A DNA stretch of 64,000 nt from Nectonema munidae (lineage: Eukaryota > Nematomorpha > Nectonematoida > Nectonematidae). Shown piece by piece: positions 1 through 11,930 of the stretch; within the stretch, counting starts at the first letter, position 1, and each line of letters starts with the position of its first letter. The stretch is taken from the NCBI GenBank assembly GCA_030549495.1, contig JAUIRK010000461.1, positions 496,001-560,000 of the forward strand, in the 5' to 3' direction. The translations under genes and the position numbers were made by a program. The notes under the pieces were generated by a model that was given only the letters and a program-made list of their open reading frames with translations, was not told where the DNA came from and did not search any database.

Positions 1-3000
1 CAAATGCAACTTTTAAGCTACAAGTCCAATCTTTCTGAAACTTGGTATAGTTATTCATAAGTATAATCCCTCTCATATCCATGTCTTATTTTGGTCACGT
101 TCTCAATATTTTAGATTTTAGCCGTCCCGGTCGCCATATCTCGGGAACTAGAGCAGCTATGTAAAAACTGATTACACTGTTGGAATCAGCATCCAAAACT
201 AACTTAGAATACAGAATATCAAACTCATAGACAAATGCAATCATATAAAAAAAATTGTATATAGTAAATATAGGATAATGTACCAACTTTGGCACTGAAT
301 TGTGCGAAAAGTATAGCTGAAGTGTCAAAACTAATAGAATATTCGAAATCTACGCAAAAAACTGATCCAGAATCGTATAATTAAAATTTAGTTATAATTT
401 TAATAATATGTATAAAAATATAATTCAAAAAGTCAACTCATACTATATATATGTGTACAAAGTATAGCGATTTTCAGTAACATTTCCAAATTGATATATT
501 GAAAACCTATTATTTGCGATAACTCAGCAATTATAAGTCCAATCTTGTATTAATGGGTATCAAAATGTTCGTCTCTGCAAGAGCTTTCGAATGATACCAG
601 TTTCAAGTTGATCGGACTTGTCATTCGGGTTTTAGAGTCAAATGTCACTTTTTGACCTAAAAAAAGGACTTAGGATTAAGTAAAATCACTGATATAGACC
701 TCTAAAATAAAGAAAATCTAACATATTAACCCGTTTAAACAGAAGGAGTATTTAAAAAAAAGGTTTTTTTTTAATTTAAAAAAGAGAAGAAGAAAAATTT
801 AAGTACTATCCGATGTAAAATGTTGAGTTTGATGAAAATTTGATTTTCTTTCGAATGGCGTAGGTTAGAAGTCTATAAGTAGTGTAGTTCCAGAGTTACA
901 ATGCTTTAAATGTCTAAAAATGGGAAAAAAACATCAAATTTCATATAGGGTAGTATCTAAATCCAAATATATCAAGCCGATCTCTTAGATATTTAAGCAA
1001 AATATTCTTTTAATAATTTTCTACAACTTTGTAAAGTTACAAGTGGCTGCGATATATATAAATAATTTTTTTACACTCTGAAACTTATATATATATATAT
1101 ATGTACAAATAGTAAAATGTTCGATATCTTTTTAATTATAAAAGATATTCAAATTCTGATTGCAGATTCGGAATCTACGCTTAAAACTGAGTCAAAATCA
1201 AATATAAAAAATTTTCGAAAAAATTCTCCAATACCCCCTTGGGTGAAAAGGTCCGTTTTAGTCAGGACCAAATTTAAATCCTGAACGGTATGAGATATAA
1301 AAAAAACTGATTATACCGTTGGAATCAGCGCCAAAATCTCTACAAGACTGTACTATAAAATAATTATTATTTTGAGAAAATTAAAAAATATTTAAAAATA
1401 CCCCCTTCTTGGGTGAAAGGGTCCGTTAAAGAAATATCGTCATAACTTTTTAATTAGAAGAGATATTCAAATTCTGATTGCAGATTCGGAATCTACGCAT
1501 AAATCCATCTCAGAAACAATTATAAAATAAAAATCTAAAAATTTTCGAAAAAATTCTCCCCCCCCCCCCCCTTGGAAAATTGATGTCACTTTTTGACATA
1601 TCGTCCTAACTTTTTAATTAGAAGAGATATTCAAATTCTGATTGCAGATTCGGAATCTACGCATAAATCCATCTCAGAAACAATTATAAAATAAAAATCT
1701 AAAAATTTTCGAAAAAATTCTCCCTTGGAAAATTGATGTCACTTTTTGACACATCGTCCTAACTTTTTAATTAAAAGAGATATTCAAATTCTGATTGCAG
1801 ATTCGGAATCTACGCATAAATCCATCTCAGAAACAATTATAAAATAAAAATCTAAAAATTTCGGAAAAAATTCTCCAATTTTTTTCACCCAATTTAACCC
1901 AATTTTAACCCCCCTAGGAAAATTGATGTCACTTTTTGACATATCGTCCTAACTTTTTAATTAAAAGAGATATTCAAATTCTGATAGCAGATTCGGAATC
2001 TACGCTTAAAACTGGGTCAGAACTATAAAAAAAATTTGAAAAAATTCTCCAATACCCCCCCCCCCCCCCCTTGGGTGAAAAGGTCCGTTTTAGTCAAGAC
2101 CAAATTTAAATCCTGAACGGTATGAGATATAAAAAAACTGATTATACCGTTGGAATCAGCGTCAAAATCTCTACAAGACTGTACTATAAAATTATAATTA
2201 GTTTGAAAAAATAAAAAAATATTCGCAAAAAACGCTTAAACGTGCTCTAAATCGCTTGAAAATAGTGCCAAAATGCTTATATTTGAGTAAAATATCACAT
2301 TGTGAAATTATATCAGATTTTCATTGTAAGCAACGTAGTCCATTAGTGACACATCGTCATAACTTTTTAATTAGAAGAGATATTCAAATTCTGATTGCAG
2401 ATTCGGAATCTACGCATAAATCCATCTCAGAAACAATTATAAAATAAAAATCTAAAAATTTTCGAAAAAATTCTCCAATACCCCCCTTTTTTTCCCTTGG
2501 GAAAAAATATTCGTTAATGTCAAAATGTCCAAACTTTTTAATTAGAAGAGATATTCAAATTCTGATTGCAGATTCTGAATCTACACATAAAACTGATTCA
2601 GAAACAACTATCAAATAAAATTCTAAAATAAAAATTAGCTTAGAAAATTTTGATGTCATTTTCTGGTCAAATTTCCTGTAGGACCAAATGCAACTTTTAA
2701 ACTATAACTCTAATCATTATGAAACTTGACATAGTTCTTAATAACAGTTATCCCTATCATATTCACTTATTATATTGATTACGGTCCTTCACAAAAAATT
2801 TTGGCCATTTTCGGACCGAAAATCTCGGGACCTATACATGATACAAAAAAACTGTAGGCAGGGCTGAACTCAGTATAAAAAACTACCTTAGACACCCGAA
2901 TGTTAAAGAAAAATATAAACGGGATCATAAAATCTTTTTTTAAAAATTTATAAGAAAAATTAAAAAAAAAATAATAAAAAATCCCGCGATATAATCCCAA

Positions 3001-3018
3001 GGTACCCCCCCCCCCCCC
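1..3018. repeat. complex tandem repeat region with poly-C runs
   Basis: The region is built from recurring blocks. A block starting near GAAGAGATATTCAAATTCTG and running through CAGATTCGGAATCTACGC recurs near 1142, 1459, 1621, 1773, 1966, 2374 and 2545, with spacings of roughly 150-190 bp where the array is dense. A second block (GGTCCGTTTTAGTCA onward, including CTGAACGGTATGAGATAT) is nearly identical at about 1245-1365 and 2085-2195. A third block, CAAATGCAACTTTTAA onward, opens the window and recurs at about 2686. Poly-C runs (about 1558-1571, 2055-2070, 3004-3018) sit at block junctions, often followed by TTGG. I see no gene; the short open frames here are by-products of the repeats. The arrangement is a composite satellite. 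Confidence 0.75.
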
Positions 3019-3034
3019 TTGGGTATATATCCCG

Positions 3035-6000
3035 AAAAGAAATAGAAAGCTAGAAATAGAAATAAAAGCTCTTCAACTTAACAAGTCCATCACAACGAGC
3101 ATTCACGCCGCAACTCCTACAAACCAGCTTCCTAAAAGACAGCACGCTCCTTTTTGGAACCGTATTTTAAATAACCTCAAACAACAATTACGCAAATCCT
3201 TAAAAAATCTAAGAAAAACCAACTCTCACAATAACATTCAACATTACTTCTTCCTTAAAACTCCAATCAGAAATTAAAAGAGCAAAAAAACAAGTCTGGA
3301 AAAATTTTTGTAATCAAACTCCAACAAACCCATGGTCAATCATCAACAAACTTACACACAAAAAACATACAGCATCACTCTCTAATCTTCTTTCAAATAA
3401 TCAAGGTTCAACATTTATCAACCACCCTTCACTTAACACTCTATTTCACGCCGACACTAATGTAACCGACAATATTACCCATACACTTATTAGAATGGAA
3501 ACAAAAACATACCTACTAAATAACTCCATTAACTCACACCCAGAAATTACAATCAAAGAACTAAGCAAAACCATTGATTCCATGAAAAACAAATCTTCTA
3601 GCAGCCTTGACTTCATCTCCATTAAACACGTGAAGAAAGCCTACCACATACTACACCCTCATCTCCTCAACATATTTAACGCCTGCCTCAGACTCAAATA
3701 TTTGGAAAATATGTAAACTAGTGCTAATCCCCAAATCAAATCGAAACCACAATTCAATCAAAAACTGGCGACCAATTTCTCTATTACCAACCCTAGGCAA
3801 AATCCTTTAAAAAATTCTACGAAAACGCATGATCCACTACATCCTCAAAAATAACCTAATACACCCGAATCAATTGGCATATTTACCAAATAAAAGCACC
3901 GAATTGGCCCTATCTCGCCTAACCCTTTACCTAGAAAAAACACTAAATAACCAAAATATCGCGACAACCACATTTCTTGATATCGAAAATGCTTTCAACG
4001 CAGCATGGCACCCTTCAATCATCAATAACCTCATCGACAAAAAAAATACCCTACATACATAATCAAATTCATAAACAACTACCTTCAAAAGCGCATTCTC
4101 ATCCTACTACATAACAACAATACATACATTCAGAAACTAACTCTCTCCACTCCGCAAGGGGGTAGCCTATCAGATATCCTATGGTTAATCCTCATCAACC
4201 CCATTCTTAATTTTATCAACTCAAAATCCGACTTTGCCCAATGCTACTCTGATGACATCTTATTCACCTTCTCAAACACACTACAACTAAACAACATCAA
4301 TCGCACTGCTAATCTAATCAAACAAATACAAACAATGGCCACCAACTACAAAGTCTCCTTCAACTCAAACAAACTAAAACTTATACACTTCACACGAAAA
4401 AGAATAACTCCACTACCACTGAAACTAAACACATCAACATCACTCACTCCTGAAACACATAAAATATCTAGGCGTCACATTTCAATCTAATCTAAAATTT
4501 ACACTCCACCTCAAAAACCTATACACAAAACTCTCACCAACACTATTCTCTCTAAGAAAAGCTATCTCATATAAGTGGGGTCTTCATCCAAAAATCTCTA
4601 AGTACATCTACAAATCTATCATACTTCCAGTCATACAATATGGCTCACTTGCCTGGGGAAGCTCACTCAAATTCCAAAACTCACTAACCCACCTCAACAA
4701 AATACACCCCCTTTGCTTACTCACAATAACAAACGCGTTTCACACTACTTCTACAGCAAAACTTGAACTTCTTACACATACTCTACCCTTACACCTAAAC
4801 CTTAAGAAAAACATAATTAAAAAATATCTTACTACCTTCCACTCTACACCAGCTCGACATAACTTCACGAACCTTTACTCAACTCACACCTCGCCTTCTC
4901 TCACCTTTTTCAATTCCCTTCTTGAACAATATATGCCACAACTTACTCACTACCAGGTTTTACCACACTTACACCCATACTCCCTAGTTAACCCATCGAA
5001 ATCGACCCCATACTCAACTCATATATGCCACCACAAATTCTTAGCACTCAACTCCATAAAACATCAACGCGACTCAAATGCGCACCACCAACTCTCAATT
5101 TTTACCGACGGTTCAAAATCACGCAACAAAGCAACCGCTGCATGCGCTTTTTTTAATCACAATACAAGCACTCCTTTCTTCACACAACAAATGCAGACAG
5201 ACAATAACACCTCCGCATACGAAACTGAAACCCTAGCACTCCTAACATCATGGAACCACATCATTGATAACCTAACCTTTTTTACATCCAAATTCAAGCA
5301 CATAATCTTTTTCACGGACTCACAAAACACAATAAAAGACCTACAACTTAACAGAAAAATTCCCCTTTCAACACTAAACCTAGCCAAGAAATTAATTAAC
5401 CTTAGCAACCATTTCTCAATTAAACTATTCTGGTGCCCCGTCCATTCCTCCTCCTTTGAAATTTTTTTAGTAGATCTCCTATGTAAATCCACATTCATAA
5501 CACCACAACATTTCTTAAGCCACGCCCTCCCTCTATCCACTTTTGAAACATCCATAAATATCTCAACTACAAACGAATGGCTTCACTCAAACAACATACC
5601 TACCCCCTTATCCCAATTTGCACTAAATAAAAACATTACTCTTCCTCGCAACATTATAAGATGGTTCACCTCACATTGCCCTTGTTACGCTTACTTCTAC
5701 AACTTTAATTTGCACTCTAACCCTTTTTGCAGATTCGGCTGCCATTATATCGAAACTCCAATTCACATTATCCTCTATTGCCCAATATTCTCATCAGAAC
5801 GAACCAAACTCATTGAAAAAACACATTTATATTTTAAAGATCTTCCCTCCTCTCTACTAAAATTCTTATCATATCCCAAAATCATTCACCACATCTCTCT
5901 TTTCCTTAATACAATAGAACCATTACTCTCTACCCACCAACACTTAATTCCACCCTTATTTAAACACCTTGCATAATCATACACAGGCAACCTAATTTAT

Positions 6001-6160
6001 ACTCTTTCACCTCACCAAGCTTTCTTATTTCTACTTTAGATCCTAAACCCACTACACATCCTTACTTTTACAAGTTAGCAATTCATGCAAGCATATCAAC
6101 CAACGTTGGAAAGTGCTTAGTTATCTCCTACCTACCTACATATAATATAAAAATCACAAA
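3035..6160 (+). mobile_element. LINE-B: 5'-truncated R1/I-type non-LTR retrotransposon
   Basis: Conceptual translation follows LINE-A at 40060-45140 from the end of the endonuclease region through reverse transcriptase and RNase H to the 3' tail. ORF1 and most of the endonuclease are missing, the usual 5' truncation of target-primed insertion. RT landmarks are visible: FLDIENAFNAAWH near 3975, TPQGG near 4150, and YSDD near 4250. Several stops and frameshifts interrupt the frame, so this copy is dead. The tail near 6075-6160 carries a hairpin CAAC-CAAC-GTTG, then GAAAGTGCTT and a CCTA-rich repeat. Like LINE-A, the sense strand is rich in C and A and very poor in G. Confidence 0.88.
4933..5976 (+). 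pseudogene. LINE-B ORF2 C-terminal part: RNase H and Cys-rich tail
   Basis: This is a 347-codon open stretch of the dead LINE-B ORF2. The RNase H active-site pattern is visible: IFTDGS (about residue 57), ETETLAL (about 98), FFTDSQ (about 128) and a CPVH...D segment (about 164-182). A C-terminal Cys/His cluster follows (HCPCYAY, CRFGC, HIILYC), as in RNase H-bearing LINEs of the R1/I group. The same order is found in LINE-A ORF2. The RNase H domain would remove the RNA strand after reverse transcription. The initial Met is only the first in the open stretch; the true reading frame continues from the RT upstream. Confidence 0.82.
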
Positions 6161-7408
6161 ATAATTTTTAAAACACAATAAAATGTTTAACTTATTAGGA
6201 TATATTTTTTTATACAGTTGAGATCCTTGAGTTCAAAAGAGTCCAAGCAAGAAAAAATTAGAGTAATTAATTTTTTCCTTTCATAATTTAAGTTTTTTTT
6301 ATTTTTTTTAGTACTAAATTGTTACATTTTTTATAAAGGCATGTACAGCGACTCTTCCCCTTCCATTAGCGAGTTTTCTGAGTTAGAAGATCATGTTTCA
6401 TTATATGAGACTGAAGAATGTTATAGTGATTTTTCCGATGGAATGCTTTCTAATTTAGAAGATGAGGAAACTCATGAGTATTGTCTTTTGAAAGATGGGG
6501 AGACAAAATGGTATCATGACGATTTTAATTATTCAAGTAAAGAAAGGTGTCATAATAGCATATCAATGAAGCCAGGTCCAACAAGTTATGATTGCTCAAG
6601 GATAGAAGATGAGTACACAGCTTTTATGCAATTTTTTCCACCAAAAATTTTGAATACAATAATGAAGCGGACTAACATTGAAGGCAAAGTTGTGATGGGT
6701 GATAGCTGGGTGGAGCTTGATACCGTAAAGTTTGAAGCTTATTTTGGCCTATTGATTCTTGCTGGAGTTTTCAAATCCAAAAACGAGTCCACTGCCAGCT
6801 TATGGGATGATGATACTGGGAGAAATAATTTTAGAGCTACAATGTCTCTGAAAAACTTCAAAATGATTTCAAGAGTTTTACGATTTGATGACAAAAAACA
6901 AGGGAAAATAGAAAAGAAAAAAACAAGTTATCTCCAATTCAAGAAATTTGGGATGAATGGGTTGCTATTCTACCAAAACTTTTCAATCCCGGTTTTCAAG
7001 TAACAGTAGATGAGCAGCTCAGAAGCTTCAGGGGAAATTGTCCTTTTAGACATTACATTCCTACCAAACCAGATAAATATGGATTAAAGTTTTGGATTTT
7101 AGCAGATGTTGAGAGTTTTTACGTATGGAACATCCAGCCATATTTGGGAAAGCAACCTGGAAATGCAGCTGAAAAAAATCAAGGAGAGCGTGTAGTGATG
7201 GATATGACAAAAGGACTAAAGGGTCACAACGTGACGTGTGACAATTTTTTTACATCTTTGAACCTGTCTAAAAGACTCTTAACCCTATTAGTGCTGGGCA
7301 AAATTTGTCCGCTCAAGTGCTGGGGGGCGTAAAGTGCCCCCGCCCCCCTATTTTTCTCAGATATTAATAAGTTTTTATAAATATTTTTGATGTTACATAT
7401 ATATTTCA

Positions 7409-9140
7409 ACTATGCTGAATTCAGTGGTGATGTCCATTTTTTATCAAAATCAATCAAACCTGTCAAAAAATTGATTTATATTTGACAGCTCATCTCAAAA
7501 AGGAACTTTTTATTTAAATAATTATATAAAGTTTTTTACGCATGTATACCCATTTTCAAATATGCTGAATTCAGTGGTGATATTCATTTTTTTATCAAAA
7601 TCAATCAAACCTGTCAAAAAATTGATCTAAATGTGACAGTTCATCTCAAAAAGGAACTTTTTATCTAAATAAGTATATGAAGTTTTTTACACATGTATAC
7701 CCATTTTCAAATATGCTGAATTCAGTGGTGATATTCATTTTTTATGAAAATCAATCAAACCTGTCAAAAAATTGATCTAAATGTGACAGCTCATCTCAAA
7801 AGGGAACTTTTTATCTAAATAAGTTTATAATGTTTTTTACACATGTATACCCATTTTCAAATATGCTGAATTCAGTGGCGATGGTCATTTTTTATGAAAA
7901 TCAATCAAACCTGTCAAAAAATTGATCTAAATGTGACAGCTCATCTCAAAAAGGAACTTTTTATCTAGATAAGTATATAAAGTTTTTTACACATGTATAC
8001 CCATTTTCAAATATGCTGAATTCAGTGGTGATATTCATTTTTTATGAAAATCAATCAAACCTGTCAAAAAATTGATCTAAATGTGACAGCTCATCTTAAA
8101 AGGGAACTTTTTATCTAAATAAGTTTATAATGTTTTTTACACATGTATACCCATTTTCAAATATGCTGAATTCAGTGGTGATAGTCATTTTTTATGAAAA
8201 TCAATCAAACCTGTCAAAAAATTGATCTAAATGTGACAGCTCATCTCAAAAAGGAACTTTTTATCTAGATAAGTATATAAAGTTTTTTACACATGTATAC
8301 CCATTTTTAAATATGCTAAATTCAGTGGTGATATTTATTTTTTATGAAAATCAATCAAACCTGTCAAAAAATTGATCTAAATGTGACAGCTCATCTCAAA
8401 AAGGAACTTTTTATCTAAATAATTATATAAAGTTTTTTACACATGTATACCCATTTTCAAATATGCTGAATTCAGTGGTGATATTCATTTTTTTATGAAA
8501 ATCATTCAAACCTGTCAAAAAAGTGATTTACATATGACAGCTCATCTCAAAAAAGAAACTTATCTAATGTTTTTTACATATATACACCCATTTTCAAGCG
8601 ATGATATTCATTTTTTTTATAAAAATCAATTAAAGTTATCAAAGCATTGATTTATATATGACAGCTCATCTTAAAAAGAAACTTTTTATCTAAGTAATAA
8701 TATAAAGTTTTTTACACATATATACCCATTTTTAAACATGCGTAATTCAGTGGTGATATTCATTTTTTTATAAAAATCAATCAAAACTGTCAAAAAATTG
8801 ATTTATCCCAAAAAGAAAGGATCAGGCACGGTTTTTTGAATTAGAGAATTACGTTTAATAGAAAGTATAGGGAGGTTATGAAGTTTACCATGTATGGCAT
8901 TTTACACACATATACCCATTTTCAAGTAGGCTGTGTTTACTGGTTATATTCCTTTTTTTATATGAATATTAGTCAAACCTGACAAAATAATTTAAATATG
9001 ACAGCCCATGTCAAAATTAAAATTTTAATTCTTTTAAAGTTTTTTATACATTTCAAGTATGCAGAATTTAATGGTGATATTCATTTTTTATGAAATCAAT
9101 AAAACCTGTCAAAAAATCGATTAAACCTGTAAATCAATGT
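7409..9140. repeat. satellite array 1, 150-bp monomer with 300-bp higher-order units
   Basis: The monomer marker ATGCTGAATTCAGTGG recurs at about 7409, 7560, 7711, 7861, 8011, 8161, 8311 and 8461, a spacing of 150-151 bp. Degenerate copies continue to about 9140. Monomers 7711 and 8011 share one set of variants (AGGGAACTT, AAGTTTATAATG). Monomers 7861 and 8161 share another (CTAGATAAGTATATAAAG). The array therefore has a dimeric 300-bp higher-order repeat: by eye, alternate monomers differ at only about 1-3 positions while neighbours differ at about 8. This points to recent unequal exchange inside the transposon. Confidence 0.92.
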
Positions 9141-10229
9141 CAAATATATAAACATAAAAATAACTTCTACTTGCAGTTTTCTCTGGTAATTATTTTCTTA
9201 ATTTATTTAATAAACCAACTTTAGGTGTTTAATTCACTCAAAATGTTTCATTCTACAGTTACTTATGTAATTCGATAGGATCTCCATCTTTTTGGCTACA
9301 AATTCGTTATCGGCTCGTAGAATCTACGTCATATTATAATTTACAGTATGTAATTTTAGTATTCATTCTATGATGATCCTTTCTTGGTAGCTCTTTTTTC
9401 ATTAGAAATTTATATTTTTCAATGTGTGTTCGAAAATTTTTTTATAAGGATAAAATTCCTTTTTTCCTCCCAGGCCTGAATATTTGTCAACCAATCTCAT
9501 TTCAAAGGTTTTTTTCTGATGAATCATTCGTGATGTTGATTGTTCAATTACAAAGTTGTCAACGTTCTTCATCTAAAAAATTACTTCTTTGACACAAAAG
9601 GAAAAAGATGGACAAATTCAATTTAAATTAAAAATATCTTGATAATGACTAAATTCTCACAAATTGGCATCTGTGCCATTTTTGATAAATCTGACCTATT
9701 CTAAATTTTCAGATTTCCTACCCATCTTAGCTAAATGTTAACTGTAATCCTAGATGATAAGCTATAGATTTAAATATTTTTCATTCGTTAAAGAGGAACT
9801 TCTTTTTCACAGTCAAAATTTTTTTTGAAGTATATAATTAAACCACTTCCTAGTTCATTAGAACATGGTAGATCTTCCATTTAGTAAAGATACATATATT
9901 TTTTTAATTATTTGTTTTGATCACATGTTCTCTTTTCAATTAGTTTTCAACTTGGTTCCTTCTCTCATACAAATTTTCAAAAGATTTTATAATACGTTTT
10001 ATATTTTTTAATAAATATTTTATACTCAAGATGATTGTAGAAAGTATTATAAGCCAAAATATACAAAAAAAAAATAGTATATTTTTACTATATACCTAAT
10101 ATGCAGCCATTTTTTGAAATTTTTTACAGAACTGATTTTCAGGCATACATTACTAATTCAATTGCAACTTCGAGATATTTTTTAACCGCATTATCCAAAA
10201 TCCAGTACAGAAATAAAATAAGTATAGTC
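9141..10229. other. spacer between satellite arrays, no gene seen
   Basis: This is an AT-rich interval inside the 7283-12289 element. It has no long open frame, no transposase motif and no clear tandem repeat. Confidence 0.6.
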
Positions 10230-11930
10230 GATTTAGTATAAAACAGATATTTTATTTTTTTGAAAATATTTTTGAAGACAGTATCTAAAAGTAAACCGCA
10301 AATCTGATTCAAGCTTTCAGATATTTTAAAACCATAAATGCCAAACCTGAGTCCAAAAATTAAACCAGCATCTTCCATTTGGCATAAAAACAGATATTTT
10401 ATTTAAATTTCAAAAATATTTCTGTAGACATTAGACGTAAATCGAAAATTTGATTGACACTTTCAGACATTTAAAACCTCTAAATGCAAAAAATGATTTC
10501 AGAAATAAAAATTATCATGGTCGAATTGGTATAAAAACAAATATTTCATGTAAAATTAGAGAGGATATTTTGGGATATAGTTTTCAGACATAAACCGCAA
10601 ATTTGATTGACACTAGCAGTAAAACCTCTAAGTGCGAAAACTGTGTTCAGAAATGAAATCATCATGATCTATTTGCTATAAAAACATATATTTCATGTAA
10701 AATTTGAATCAATATTTTTGAAAACAAATTTTAGAACTAAACGCAAATTTAATTGATACGTATATGTATTTTCAAATTCAAACTGCAAAAATTGAGTCCA
10801 TAAATGAAACTAGCATGGTTGATTTGGTATAAAAACATATATTTAATTGTAAAAATTGGATGAATGTTTTTGGAGACAATTTTTAGAAGTAAACCGCAAA
10901 TTTGATTAACACTTATAGGTATTTTCACATCCTAAATGTAAAAAATGAGTTCAGAAATGAAAACAGCATGATTGATTTGGTATAAAAACATATATTTCAA
11001 GAGAATATTTTTGGAGACAATTTTCAGAAGTAAACCGCAAATTTAATTTATACTTATAGGTATTTTCACATCCTAAATGTAAAAAATGAGTTCAGAAATG
11101 AAAACAGCCTGATTGATTTGGTATAAAAACATATATTTCAAGAGAATATTTTTGGAGACAATTTTCAGAAGTAAACCGCAAATTTGATTTATACTTATAG
11201 GTATTTTCAAATCCTAAATGTAAAAAATGAGTTCAAAAATGAAAACAGCAAGATCGATTTGGTATAAAAACAAATATTTCATGTAAAATTGAGAGAAAAT
11301 TTTTGGAGATAGCTTTTAGAAGTAAACCGCATATTTTGACTGATATTTTAAAACCTCTAAATGTGAAAAATGAGTTCAGAAATGAAAACAGCATGGTTGA
11401 TTTGGTATAAAACATATATTTCATTGTAAAATTTGAATGAATGTTTTTGGAGACAATTTTTAGAATTAAACCGCAAATTTGATTAACACTTATAGGTATT
11501 TTCACATCCTAAACGTAAAAAATGAGTCCAGAAATGAAACTAGCATGGCCGATTTAGTATAACACATATATTTCATTGTAAAAGAATGAATGTTTTTGGA
11601 GATCATTTTTAGAAGTAAACCGCAAATTTGATTAACACTTATAGGTATTTCCAGATCCTAAACGTAAAAAATGAGTCCAGAAATGAAACCAGCATGGCCG
11701 ATTTAGTATAACGCATATATTTTATGTAAAATGTGAAGGAATGTTTTTGGAGACAATTTTCACAAGTAAACCGCAAATTTGATAAATACTTATAGGTATT
11801 TTCAAATCCTAAATGTAAAAAATGAGTCCAGAAATGAAAACAGCATGACCGATTTAGTATAAAAACATATATTTTATGTAAAATTTGAAGATATATTTTA
11901 TTAGATATATTTTTGATCAATCAAAATTTT
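10230..11930. repeat. satellite array 2, about 150-bp monomer
   Basis: The marker AAACCGCAAATTTGATT recurs near 10293, 10440, 10592, 10740, 10891, 11032, 11173, 11323, 11468, 11617 and 11768, spacings of 141-152 bp. Other conserved monomer parts are ATTTGGTATAAAAACATATA and TTTTTGGAGACAATTTT. The monomer sequence does not obviously match array 1 although the length is the same. Because 150 is divisible by three, open frames on the minus strand run through successive monomers; I treat these as a by-product. Confidence 0.88.

Noticed and set aside
2256-2447. 63-codon plus-strand frame
   Set aside because: Lies within the tandem repeat region and is partly repeated out of frame elsewhere.
11233-11920. 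Minus-strand open frames with ~50-residue repeats (QICGLLLKIVSKN type)
   Set aside because: They lie in satellite array 2 and persist only because the monomer is close to 150 bp, a multiple of three. No start context, domain or splice signal supports a gene.
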